Both the position numbers and the translations under genes were made by a program. The notes below the pieces were generated by a model that ran no database searches, was not told the origin of the DNA, and saw nothing but the letters and a program-made list of their open reading frames with translations. A stretch of DNA of 64,000 bases, taken from NCBI GenBank assembly GCA_037127255.1, contig JBANSL010000013.1, positions 3,412,188-3,476,187 of the forward strand, written 5' to 3'. This DNA is from Persicaria tinctoria (lineage: Eukaryota > Streptophyta > Magnoliopsida > Caryophyllales > Polygonaceae). This document shows positions 1 to 9,901 of this stretch, one piece after another (the first letter of the stretch is position 1; each line of letters opens with the position of its first letter).

Positions 1-366
1 CATTCTTTACTCCATTTTTCACTTGCACTATTGTTATCATTTGTTACTGGTTATTTGTTTTTTGTCTATTTTTATGACAATATTTGGTCAATTGAAAATA
101 TTCTTTCTACATAGTTTGGAAAAATGATGTCTACATCTCGGTGGAATAGACTCAGATTGTCATTGTTATTTGCCATGGGAATTTGCAGTTATTGGGAATT
201 TAATTGCCAAGAGATTTGAGTTGGTTTATTGCAATGCCTTAAAAGTTAAAACACATCAATCAGAAAGTGCAATTGGTATGACAGATAAACATGAAATGCT
301 GTTTGATTATCATTCCAATTACCAACCTAGACACTAAGCCAGCCTATTAACATAGTCAAGCAACTA
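1..366. other. Unassigned left edge
   Basis: I see no coding exon, RNA gene or transposon terminus here. It lies just downstream of the stop codon of the SUN-domain pseudogene on the minus strand and may be its 3' flank. Confidence 0.4.
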
Positions 367-1800
367 CTAATTAACAAGAATAACCATCCAACCCTTTGTT
401 GTCCGAGCTGCTTCATTCGTGTCTTGGAGTGAGAGCCGTCTCGAGACGACCATGTAAAGCGCTACGCCCATGAAGCCGAAGTTTACTGCTAGGACCGTGA
501 ATTCTCTGGTTGCCAGAGTATCTTGGTTTTGTGCCACATTTCGCACCTCATATCTTCACATGACAAAGAAACAAAAAAGGGTCACAAATAAATTCAAGCT
601 GCGATAGCGATAGCGAATGTGCCAAAGGCGTAAGCCATTCGAACAACGATAGCGAAGGCAATTGTTTTCATGTGCACAAATGTAAGAAACCTTTGGAAGT
701 TGCAAAAATTGCGATAAGAACTCACTTCAGCTTCCGACTTTCATCGATCAAGGCGTCCATTTGGGACGACACGACAGCTTTCCATACCTCCATGTCCTCT
801 ATTTCCTTAGCCTGCGAAAAAAAAAAAGAACAAGAAATCAAATGAAGGAATTTAGTGATACCATAAGACACTCATCAACTACAGGGTAGCCTACCGCGGA
901 ATCCTTCCATTCAAGGAGTTCCTTCATTTCCTTCCTCTGCTTCTCTACATGTAATGAAATTCGCAAAATCTCCTTGTCCAACTGCGGCATAAGGCCTCCT
1001 TGCCTCCGACTCAGCTCTCGGAGATACCCCTCAAATATTGATAAGTTCAACTCCAAAGACCTCACCTTTTGCATTAAAAGTTTGAGCACAGCATCCCCTG
1101 GCACTCGGTTGCTTGGCTTCTGTGTAACTTCGTGCGTAGAGTCAGGACTTTTGCCCGGATAAACACAGTCTGGCTCGGAACTGCATTCGCAGGCTTCCCA
1201 TCATCCGTCTTTTCTGTCCCTTTGTCCCTAGATTCAGTGTTGTTTTTAGCTTCACCACTCTTCTGATCTTCTAGCTGTCGTCATGATGTTATGTTTTGAC
1301 ACCTTATCATAGCCAGGCTCGGCAGCAACCACCAAGAGATCCTCTCAATGGCATTGATACCATGCACCTCGAGGACAGTTAACGTGCAGAAATGCTTAGA
1401 CCCATATATGGCTGATCAAGCTCAGGTTCAAGTACCTCATCCACTTGGCTTCCGGGAGGGTAAAGGTTTGAGCCTGTTTGACATTCAAAGCCATGAATTT
1501 CCCAAGAACCGACCATGCATGACGCATCTATCGGGTAGTTCAACCGAACACTGGTCATGGTCCTTCCCCAAGATGTTGCCTGCCCCTTTAGCTTCCTTGT
1601 TATGAGCCACCGACTTAGCACCCTTAGCCATCGAGGCATAGTTGTACTTCGAACCATCTAGCTCAAGCCGGTGTGTAACATTGATGCACTGATTCGACTC
1701 ACCCGTCTTCTCTACAAGGTTGTTGATCGTGTACATGCTACAATCCGTATAAGTGAGATTATCCGAGGAAAGTGCCAACAAGAGATTCTGGTATCAACAA
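367..1800 (-). pseudogene. SUN-domain protein pseudogene (plant mid-SUN, SUN3/4/5-like)
   Basis: Minus-strand exons resemble the plant mid-SUN family, nuclear-envelope and ER proteins that take part in LINC bridges. From 1800 downward one reads the start of a SUN domain (YNYAS, AKGAK, NKEAKGA, NILGKDHD), then a later part in another frame (LGKF, NVKQAQTFTLPEAKWMRYL near 1490-1400) and a shifted LEVHGINAIER near 1375-1340. An exon at about 838-1104 carries the coiled coil (LKLLMQKVRSLELNLS), another at about 721-812 continues it, and the last at about 367-560 has a hydrophobic transmembrane stretch (FTVLAVNFGFMGVALYMVV) ending at TAG 367-369. About 50 residues in the middle of the SUN domain are missing, and at least two frame changes occur inside it. 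The domain order (SUN, coiled coil, C-terminal membrane segment) fits mid-SUN proteins. The 5' part upstream of the SUN domain was not found. Confidence 0.75.
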
Positions 1801-2750
1801 CTTTTTTATATTGTCATATGAGAGCTATTTTGGTACTCAAGTCATAATACCAAAACTACAATGATGTAGAAAAGGCTTTAAATTGAATAGAGAAAAGGTT
1901 TTAAAATGAATATAGAGTGCAAAAGTCAGTCAAAAATGACATTCTGTGCCAATTTTTTTATTTAAAAAAAAGAGCAAATAACTCTTCTTCTTCTCTACAT
2001 GAGATGAACTGTAAAAAACCAGCAAAGAGTTGATATTGTGCAAGAAAAATACAAGGTGTAAAGAAAATTCCAGAAATCATAGTAGCTTTTGCAAACATGT
2101 AAATATGTTGGATTTTTGGCTTCGGTTTCATCAACTCTTGGCTACAAGTGATGTAAATGAAAGAGGGCTTAGCCCCCCCCCCCCCCAAAAAAAAACACCT
2201 ATGCTAAAAACATCATTTTGTTTCCTTTTTTCAGATCAACATAGGGCAATCCATGAAATAAAATGTGAATTGACAAGAGAAATAGCAACCTGCTGCATCC
2301 TTTTCTTCACAAGGGTATGTCATCTCCGGAGGAGGCGTTTAGCTCAGTCACACGAGTGGAGTTGTGGAGACTTTAGTGGAGATGCTTGCACAGCGTTAGC
2401 AAAAACCATTTCAATGAGAACTGCCGGTAACCAATATTGTAAATCAAATAGGCCAAAGAAGGGAAAATCTGATAAAGTATTGATTTGGCCAAGCTAACAG
2501 ATCTTGCATATTCTTTAAGACATTATTAGTTCGAAAATAAGAGAAAATAGACACAAAATGTTATATAAATGACTTTACAAAAGATCTAATCAGTCAACCC
2601 AAACGTTCACTCATACCCACAAGATTTGATAATCCGCATTCAAACATTCAGTTAGCTACTGAAATTATATGGTGGCAAATTGTTCTAGATGAGATACAAC
2701 GAAAAAATAAGCTCATTGTGAAGAACAAAACACCATGTCTCCATTATCAG
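1801..2750. other. No gene recognised; C/A homopolymer tract
   Basis: This stretch contains no exon I can assign. It has a C-run directly followed by an A-run at about 2171-2194. A 155-codon open frame at 2030-2497 has no recognisable motif, and I treat it as chance. Confidence 0.4.
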
Positions 2751-2754
2751 CACT

Positions 2755-3090
2755 TACATTGCACTCGTTGATCATGTACCTCTTTGCTTCTTCTTGTAAG
2801 AGTTCGAACCTATAAACAAGTCCTTACAAGTAAGTAACACATCCAATGACACATAACGCTTCGAAAGGCATTGGGAGAATTAAAATATAAGCAATTGAAG
2901 AATTAAGAAAGTACAAAACTAGAATTAAGATCAAAGAGCAAACTCACATTGATTGTTTGGGTTTCCGTATGAAGAGAAATCGGAGAGAGAGTTTATCCAA
3001 GTTTGGCAATTTTCAACCATTTTGCTATGTTCCGATAAAATGGACAATGTGTCCAAGTCCGGTAGAATCTTATCGGCGTGCATTTCGGGT
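2755..3090 (-). pseudogene. 3' end fragment of an RFL-type PPR gene, inverted
   Basis: On the minus strand, about 3085 down to 2931 encodes KILPDLDTLSIL, then ENCQTWINSLSDFSSYGNP. This matches the C-terminal tail of the intact RFL genes at 47.6 and 59.5 kb (KILPDLRTIS, ENCQSFINSLPDFSSYGNP). The sequence then runs into the same GTGAGTTTGCTCTT context as the other copies. About 100 bp further on, at about 2755-2820, it shows the same post-intron segment (AGGTTCGAACTCTTACAAG, compare AGGTTTGAACTCTGAAAAA). No PPR motifs precede the tail: the upstream part is unrelated GC-rich sequence at 3100-3230. It is a solitary 3' fragment pointing opposite to the rest of the cluster. Confidence 0.75.
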
Positions 3091-3269
3091 CTTCTGCTGG
3101 CAATTCGGTTTTGGGGTTCGGGTCGGGTCTTCTGCCGGCAATTCGTTTCTTCGGAGCGAATCGGGTCGGGTCGGCAATTCGGTGCCCCGCGAGTGATAGC
3201 TAGCGATCGTCCTCTCCAATTTGCCCTGTTCATTAAATTCGCGCCGTAAATAAGTAATCATCCATTCGC

Positions 3270-4000
3270 CTGCAGATATAACAAAACCCTAACCCCCAAT
3301 CTCCCTCGCCAGCACCTCAATTCAAGTTGAATCAGGTTATTCAATCTTCAATCTCTTCTTCGGTTTCAAATTCCATCTTCCTCCCTCCCTCTTTCTCTCT
3401 GTCGCAAGCGAAGGCCTCCCTCTTTGTATGCAATTTATTGTCTTTATTCTCTTCGAGTGAACTCAAAATTCCTTTGCTGGTAATCAGCGGCTGCAATACA
3501 GATTTATTCGAAGCGAGGAATCAATAAAGGATTGGTGGTTAAAAGCCATTGAAGAAGTTAGAAGCACACCAAACAAAATACTCAAATTAGACGGACCTTA
3601 TATCTATTGAAATTATATGAACATTCACATACACAAAAATTCACATACACAAAAGATATTTTGTATGGTTGCTTAAGTTTGAATTGAATTATTTTGTTTT
3701 TATCCGGTAATCCTATGATAAAATATCTGTATTTATTAAAGATTAAATCTTTGACAAAAATATCACTCGCTATCTCTCTTGATCTTGCAGGAATATTGTA
3801 AGTGGTTGCTTTAGGTTCTGTGCAGTAAGGCAAAACTTGGAGTTGAAACAGGTGATTGAAATTCCTCGAGCTTTGTTTATCAATTATTACTAATTCTAAT
3901 TCATGTGCAAAATCAATTGTTAAATCCCTCACCTTTTTGTGCAGTTTATTCACTGCGTCTTGGAGTTGTTCTTTCTTTCTTTCTCAACCGGCAACAGAAA
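3270..4000 (+). promoter_or_regulatory. Leader region of the split RFL gene
   Basis: The stretch AAAACCCTAACCCCCAATCTCC with the following CAGCACCTCAA and CTTCCTCCCTC pieces at 3278-3400 is shared with the leaders at 13.3, 47.4 and 59.2 kb. It therefore marks the conserved 5' UTR and promoter zone of this gene family. In the other copies a short 5' UTR intron follows this block. Here a longer AT-rich stretch (3540-3900) intervenes before the start codon at 4001. Confidence 0.55.
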
Positions 4001-4525
4001 ATGTCTTCCAGGGTTAACATCAGAAAGCTCTCTCCGCTCATCCCGCATGGTGCTAGGATGAGCGCACTTGACAGATTTCTAAAAGTTGATTGCAAATCAG
4101 GCAAAATTGACAATGGTGATGCTCATTACTTCTTCAGCCAAATGCTTCGGATGAGACCTTCGCCCCCGCTTCCATGTTTCAGTACACTATTGGGTGCTCT
4201 GCTAAAATGTCAGCATTTTCCTCTCGTCATTTCTTTCTACAAGAGATTGGATATTTCTGGTGTTCTTGGGTCGAGGTCAGATCTCACCATCTTGAATATC
4301 TTGCTCAAGTCCTACTCTAGAATGAGATTAGAGAGCGATGCATTCTCTGCTGTTGGGCTCATGTATAAGAACGGCTACCGCCCGAACATTGTTACTTTTA
4401 ATTCGTTGCTCAAAGATTTGTGTTTGGAGGTGGAAATGGTAGAGGCTCTTGGTTTGTTTTCAAAGATGATTCAGTTGGGCTGCAATCCTAGTGTTGTTAC
4501 TTATAATATTATATTACATGGTTTG
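4001..4525 (+). pseudogene. RFL-type PPR gene, 5' half (split by copia insertion)
   Basis: This is the N-terminal half of a P-class PPR protein of the Restorer-of-fertility-like clade. Family members are mitochondrial RNA-binding proteins that cleave or silence aberrant transcripts causing male sterility. I chose the start MSSRVNIRKLSPL at 4001 because the intact paralogs begin MSSTANIRKLS. The usual RFL lead-in follows (LDRFLKVDCKSGKID, MLRMRPSPP), then PPR motifs (TLLGALLKCQHFPL, ILNILLKSYSRMRLE, IVTFNSLLKDLCLE, VVTYNIILHGLC). The frame is open up to the insertion point at 4525/4526, where the copia LTR begins. The last five host bases GTTTG (4521-4525) are repeated at 9902-9906. Without the insertion the frame would read directly into the 3' half. 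Beyond the insertion point the open frame runs on into LTR sequence until a stop at 4679-4681. Confidence 0.9.
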
Positions 4526-4923
4526 TGTGGAAATATGTTGCATTACATATGTGCATTGCTTGCATTACATATATGTATTGCTTCATTCATATGGTTTCTT
4601 ATAATTATTGCTTTTCCTTACTCTTTTGTCTTGTTGCCAATGGCATTACTGTTATTAGCTGGTTTTAGCTGCCTTGTGTAATAAGCTGCTAGAGCACCTC
4701 TCTTTCACGTGACTTTACAACTATATAAGCTGATGTAAGGGACAGCTTGCATTGATTAGGGTTTTGGGATCATCAAATGGAAGTTTCTGGCCTGTGACGG
4801 CTGAGCTCTTTACCTTCTTTTGGCAATGGAACAGTAAAGGAGCTCTTTTGATTTTTGGATTTGGATTTGTATGTTTGGCTAATCTGTGTCTTGCAGTGCA
4901 GCAGAGGTATCTTGATCTTCACA
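4526..4923 (+). repeat. Copia 5' LTR
   Basis: 398 bp, begins TG and ends CA. It contains a TATA-like CTATATAAGC at about 4720 that could drive transcription of the element. It differs from the 3' LTR at four positions (A/G, G/T, T/C, G/A). Confidence 0.95.
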
Positions 4924-4936
4924 TGGTATAAGAGCG
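4924..4936 (+). other. Copia primer-binding site
   Basis: TGGTATAAGAGCG immediately follows the 5' LTR. The first 12 bases match the usual initiator-methionine tRNA primer site TGGTATCAGAGC with one change. Confidence 0.8.
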
Positions 4937-4995
4937 AACGGTCCAGATTTGAGATTGATTATTTATTTCTTGAAGGAAGTAGCTGAGTACAGGAT

Positions 4996-5904
4996 ATGGC
5001 TGAAGAAGTTGAGACCAGAAATCAAGGGAATGGAGGAAATCAAGGTAACAACAATGATCCTCTATTCCTTTCTAATTCAGATCATCCAGGAGCATTGCTT
5101 GTTGCTGCTTTATTTGATGGATCCAATTACATGACATGGAGTAGGGGAGTCATTATGGCTCTAGGAGCTAAATCCAAACTAGGATTTGTGAATGGGTCAT
5201 GTGTAAAGCCAGCAGAGAATCATGCTGACTTGCATAGGTGGATAAAGGCTGATTTCATGGTGAGATGTTGGATACTGAACTCTATGGAAAAGAGTATTGT
5301 TGAGGGTCTTGTGTTTGTTGATTCATCTAAAAAGCTTTGGGATGAGTTAGTGGAGAGGTACAGTCAAAACAATGCTCCACGGATCTTTCGACTCAAGAGG
5401 AAACTGAGTAATGTTACCCAAGGGAGCATTAAACTGGGAGAGGTTTACAATGTCCTAAAAAAATATTGGGATGAGCTTCAGGTTCTCGAGCAGATACCTG
5501 AGTGCACTTGTGGAGTCATGAGGCAGTGCACCTGTGAGCTTGTCAAGAAGGTGAATGAGATTGATGCTAAGAACAAGTTGATGCAGTTGCTGGCATGTCT
5601 GAATGACAACTATGAGGCTGCAAGGAATCAAATCCTGGCAACAGATCCTCTCCCTCCAGTGAACAAAGCTTACTTTATATTGCAGTAAGTGGAGTCAGGT
5701 GCTGGGGCAACAGGAAACACACAGTCGGCTATGGGAGATTTTAATGCCTTTGCTGCCAGCAAAGGGAATTTCAATAGCTATTCTAACTTCAATAGTGGAA
5801 ATCAGGGAGCTAGAAAGGACTAGAAGGAATTAAAGAGGCTGAAGTATGAGAAGAAATGCTCTCATTGTGGATACAAGGGGCACACAGCTGAGGAGTGCTT
5901 CAAG
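4996..5904 (+). pseudogene. Copia gag region with zinc knuckle
   Basis: The frame starting MAEEVETRNQGNGG at 4996 encodes a copia Gag: an N-terminal nucleocapsid-like part (NYMTWSRGVIMALGAK, LWDELVERYSQNNAPRIF) and a CCHC knuckle (CSHCGYKGHTAEEC) at about 5860-5900. Gag packages the element RNA in cytoplasmic particles. TAA at 5686-5688 and TAG at 5821-5823 lie in frame between the two parts, so the zinc knuckle is cut off. The frame otherwise continues into the protease ORF that begins at 5905. Confidence 0.85.
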
Positions 5905-6627
5905 TTGCATGGGGTTCCGGATTGGTACAAAGAACTGAAGAACAATGAGAGAGCTAGCAGTGGAAGCAAAAGTTCAGTGAATGCTGCAGAGTCAGACAAT
6001 ATGGGACAGTTGGGAACTCTTTTGGATGATGAAATGGCAAACAGGAGTGGAGGAAGCAACCAGCTTGACACATCTATGGTCAATGTTGTTTACCAGGAAA
6101 TCATGAAGAAGATGAAGGGTAAGGTTACCTCTGAGAATGCCTTTGCCAACTTTGCAGGTAAAGTTTCATCTTCTTCTCAGTTTCTTAATCAGTTAAATAA
6201 CTCCAAGTTGGAGTGGATTGTTGACACTGGGGCAACAGATCACATGATGCCCAATGATTTTTATATGAAAGAAAGAAAGCAGTTGGAGAAACAGATTCAT
6301 ATTGGATTGCCTGATGGCTCTATTAAAACTGTGAATGAGATGGGGACACTGCAGTTGACCAGCTCAGTTGTCTTGAAGAATGTCTTATTAGTTCCAGGAT
6401 TTAAGCACAGCTTATTATATGTTGGTAAACTGCTTGATGATCATGAATTGATAGCCATCTTTACAAGAGATTCTTGTTATATACAGGACCCTGGAACTAA
6501 GAAGATCTTGTTATCTGGAGAAAGAAGGCATGGCCTCTACAAGATGCTGTCAGAGGATCAGTTTCAGAAATGGGAAAGATGCAGAAGGGACAGAGACTTG
6601 AGTTTTTTTGCCTTTGAGCTTATGTAA
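5905..6627 (+). pseudogene. Copia protease region
   Basis: The aspartic protease active site is visible as WIVDTGATDHM at about 6212-6247, followed by the family-typical SLLYVGKLLDD. The protein would cut the Gag-Pol polyprotein. The frame is lost in a run of seven T (6604-6610), and the integrase continues in another frame starting near 6608. A one-base change in this T-run is the simplest explanation. A sequencing error in the homopolymer cannot be excluded. Confidence 0.85.
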
Positions 6628-7805
6628 TAAAGCTAGCAGTAGCTTAGAATTGGGTCATGCCAGATTGGGACATAGTTCAGTTTCTAAAATGAGACATATT
6701 GATCATATGATGCAGTTTAATTTTGATGAATTTCATTGTGAGACTTGTGGTTTATGTAAGTTTCACAAGCTTCCTTTTGGAAGAAGTAATGCCAAGGCAG
6801 TTAATGTTTTTGATTTGGTTCACATGGATATATGGGGACCATATAGGACTCCCACCTATAATGGTTTTCAATATTTCTTAACAGTTTTGGATGATTATTC
6901 AAGGGTAACCTGGACTTTCTTACTCAAGTCCAAATCACAGGTGTATCAGACAGTTTGTGACTTTGTTGCTCACATTAGAACACAGTTTGATAAGACAGTG
7001 AGATGTTTTAGAACAGACAATGGGTCTGAGTTCACTTCTCAGAAGTGCCAGGATTTTTTTGCTAACATGGGTATCATGCATCAAAGAAGTGTTTCTTACA
7101 CTCCACAACAGAATGGGAGGGTGGAGAGGAAGCACAGGCATCTCATTGAGACTGCCATATCCATAAGAAGTCATGTATGTCTTCCTTTAAAATTTTGGGG
7201 AGAGTGTGTTCTTTCTGCAACACACATTATTAATAAATTGCCAACAGAGATACTGGGTTGGAAAACTCCTTATGAGCTGTTGTTTGGAAAAGCTGCGGCA
7301 TATGATGAATTGAAAGTTATAGGTTGCTTGTGTTATGCACCTGTAAGCAATGAAAGACAGAAACAAGATGAATGTTAAAGGTAGGAGATGTGTTTTGCTC
7401 AGTTATCCTCATGGTCAAAAGGCCTACAAGCTGTGGGATTTAGAATCCAAAATGACCTTTGTCAGTAGAGATGTCATTTTTCATGAAGATTGTTTTCCTT
7501 TTAAGGATGATGTTGAGAAAGGAAGGAAAGAAGATGGGAAACCAAGTGCTTCGCTCCCTTTAGTAAATCCTGCAGATGATTATGATCCTCCCATACAACC
7601 TTTAGTTTCCTCCTCAACACTGGGATTTCATGAGCTTGGTGATCATCCAGGTTCCACTGCAGAGCCTGAGCCATTACCCTCTCAGGTTGCTGACACTGAG
7701 AGCTCCCAAGGAAACACCAGCAGAATGGACATTCATCAAGATGTCCCACAGGCCTTGATAAATGATGAGATCAACTTCCCACCCTTAAGAAGGTCATCAA
7801 GATAG
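6608..7805 (+). pseudogene. Copia integrase region
   Basis: Integrase inserts the cDNA into the chromosome. Visible features are the pre-integrase zinc finger (HARLGHSSVSKM, then CETCGLCKFHK), the catalytic D,D,E residues (HMDIWGP, RTDNGSEF and NGRVERKHR) and the C-terminal GKAAAYDELKVIGC segment. The frame changes near 7340-7375 (second segment 7350-7805) and stops at TAG 7803-7805, after which reading resumes in the same frame at 7806. Confidence 0.88.
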
Positions 7806-9495
7806 GTGACAAGACCACATAGATGGAATGATTTTGTTTCCAACACTCCAAGAAGAAGTGATTCTCAGTCTCAGTCTTTTCTAGCAGATTGTTTTCAGTC
7901 TCAAGAAAGAATTGATGAATCTTATGTTAGATCCTTTGCTTTTATGGAAACTGTTTATGAACCTTCACATTTTGGGCAAGCAGTTCAGGAACAGCACTGG
8001 AGAGATGCTATGGATCAAGAATTGTTTGCTTTAGAAAACAACCAGACTTGGGATGACTTTACTTCCACCAGGAAAGAAGGTCATTGGAAGTAAGTGGGTT
8101 TATAAGGTCAAATATAAGCCTGATGGGTCAGTTGAAAGATTTAAGGCCAGAGTGGTGGCCAAAGGATACAACCAGATCAAAGGAAAAGACTACAAACACA
8201 CTTTCTCACCTGTTGCTAAGTTCAGTACAGTGAGGATAGTGTTGGCTGTAGCCACTGCAAATGGATGGCCTTTGCATCAATTGGATGTAAATAATGCCTT
8301 TCTACATGGGCATTTGGATGAGGAAGTGTTCATGACACCTCCTGCAGGATACAAGACACACAAACCTGGGATGGTTTGTAGACTCAGAAAATCTATCTAT
8401 GGGTTGAAACAGGCCTCTAGACAGTGGAATGTTGAGATATGTAAATTCCTTGTTTCCATGGGATTTGTTCAAAGCTTGGGAGATTATTCTTTGTTTATTA
8501 AGATGACTGGTGTGTTCATGACAGTGGCACTGATTTATGTTGATGATGTTTTGCTCACTGGAGATGATCAGGTGCAAATTATGGTGACAAAGAAAGCATT
8601 GCATGATAAGTTCACAATTAAGGATCTAGGCCTGGGTAGATATTTTTTGGGACTAGAAATCTTAAGAGATGATGATGGTACTCATCTTCATCAAAGAAAG
8701 TATGTTTTAGACATACTTGAAGACTGTCACATGACTAACTGCAAGCCAGCCATTTTTCCCTTGCAAAGAGGATTGAAATTGTCCACTGAGACTGGAATTT
8801 TGCTAGATGATCCTGAGGTTTATAGAAGGCTGGTTGGAAGATTGCTATTTTTGAATTTGACTCGTCCTGACATTACTTATGTTGTCCAGCATCTAAGTCA
8901 ATTTATGTCTCAACCAAGACAACCACACTTAGATGCTGCATTGCATGTTGTAAGGTACCTAAAGGGTACCATTGGTGTTGGTCTATATTATCCAGTGAAC
9001 AATGCCCTCTCTATAACTGCATACAGTGATGCTGATTGGGGAACTTGCCACTTCACTGCTAAATCTCTCACAGGGTATTGTGTGTTCATTGGTAATTCTC
9101 TTATCTCATGGAAGACAAACAAGCAGACAACTGTGTCCAAATCTTCTACAGAAGCAGAGTATAGAAGCATGTCTGCTACAACAAGTGAACTCATATGGGT
9201 GGATGGCATCTTAGATTCCTTAGGCATTCACTCTCCAAAGCCTTTCCCTCTTTTCTGTGATAACAGAGCTGCCATCCATATTGCAGAAAACCCAGTCTTC
9301 CATGAGAGGGCTAAGCATTTGAAGATAGATTGCCATTTCATTAGGCAACATCTTCTTGAAGGGCTTGTGCTACCACAACATGTCAGAACAGGAGTACAAT
9401 TGGCTGACATATTCACCAAGCCATTAGGAGAAAGGCAACACATGTTCTTCTCACTCAAGTTGGGACTTATTGGATTCACCCCAAGTCCAACTTGA
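7806..9495 (+). pseudogene. Copia reverse transcriptase and RNase H region
   Basis: The reverse transcriptase shows KWVYKVKYKPDG, ARVVAKGYNQ, QLDVNNAFLHG and the catalytic YVDDVLL. RNase H shows AYSDADWG, SWKTNKQTTVSKSSTEAEY, WVDGILDSLGI and CDNRAAIHIAENPVFHERAKH. The N-terminal piece (7806-8093) and the main piece (8053-9495) are in different frames, so a frameshift lies near 8053-8090. The main 480-codon frame is otherwise intact up to its stop just before the purine tract. Confidence 0.9.
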
Positions 9496-9503
9496 GGGGG
9501 GGA
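9493..9503 (+). other. Copia polypurine tract
   Basis: TGAGGGGGGGA lies directly before the 3' LTR. It is the usual primer for plus-strand synthesis. Confidence 0.8.
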
Positions 9504-9901
9504 TGTGGAAATATGTTGCATTACATATGTGCATTGCTTGCATTACATATATGTATTGCTTCATTCATATGGTTTCTTATAATTATTGCTTTTCCTTACT
9601 CTTTTGTCTTGTTGCCAATGGCATTACTGTTATTAGCTGGTTTTAGCTGCCTTGTGTAATAAGCTGCTAGAGCACCTCTCTTTCACGTGACTTTACAGCT
9701 ATATAAGCTGATGTAAGGGACATCTTGCATTGATTAGGGTTTTGGGATCATCAAATGGAAGTTTCTGGCCTGTGACGGCTGAGCTCTTTACCTTCTTTTG
9801 GCAATGGAACAGTAAAGGAGCTCTTTTGATTTCTGGATTTGGATTTGTATGTTTGGCTAATCTATGTCTTGCAGTGCAGCAGAGGTATCTTGATCTTCAC
9901 A
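9504..9901 (+). repeat. Copia 3' LTR
   Basis: 398 bp, nearly identical to the 5' LTR. An open frame starting at 9730 inside this LTR runs in frame into the downstream PPR half, so LTR-initiated transcripts could in principle express a truncated PPR protein. Confidence 0.95.

Larger units (their letters stand above)
4526..9901 (+). mobile_element. Complete Ty1/copia LTR retrotransposon
   Basis: The 5,376-bp element is bounded by two 398-bp LTRs that begin TGTGGAAATATG and end CTTCACA. It is flanked by a perfect 5-bp target duplication, GTTTG. A primer-binding site follows the 5' LTR and a purine tract precedes the 3' LTR. The internal domain order is gag with CCHC zinc knuckle, protease, integrase, reverse transcriptase, RNase H, which is the copia order. 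The coding region is broken by three in-frame stops (5686, 5821, 7803) and three frameshifts (about 6604-6610, 7340-7375 and 8053-8090), so this copy cannot supply its own proteins. The two LTRs differ at only four sites by my alignment, indicating a recent insertion. It sits in sense orientation inside an RFL PPR gene. Confidence 0.95.

Noticed and set aside
2030..2497. 155-codon plus-strand ORF
   Set aside because: No recognisable domain, contains a homopolymer-derived Pro/Lys stretch (2171-2194), and has no paralog in the window.
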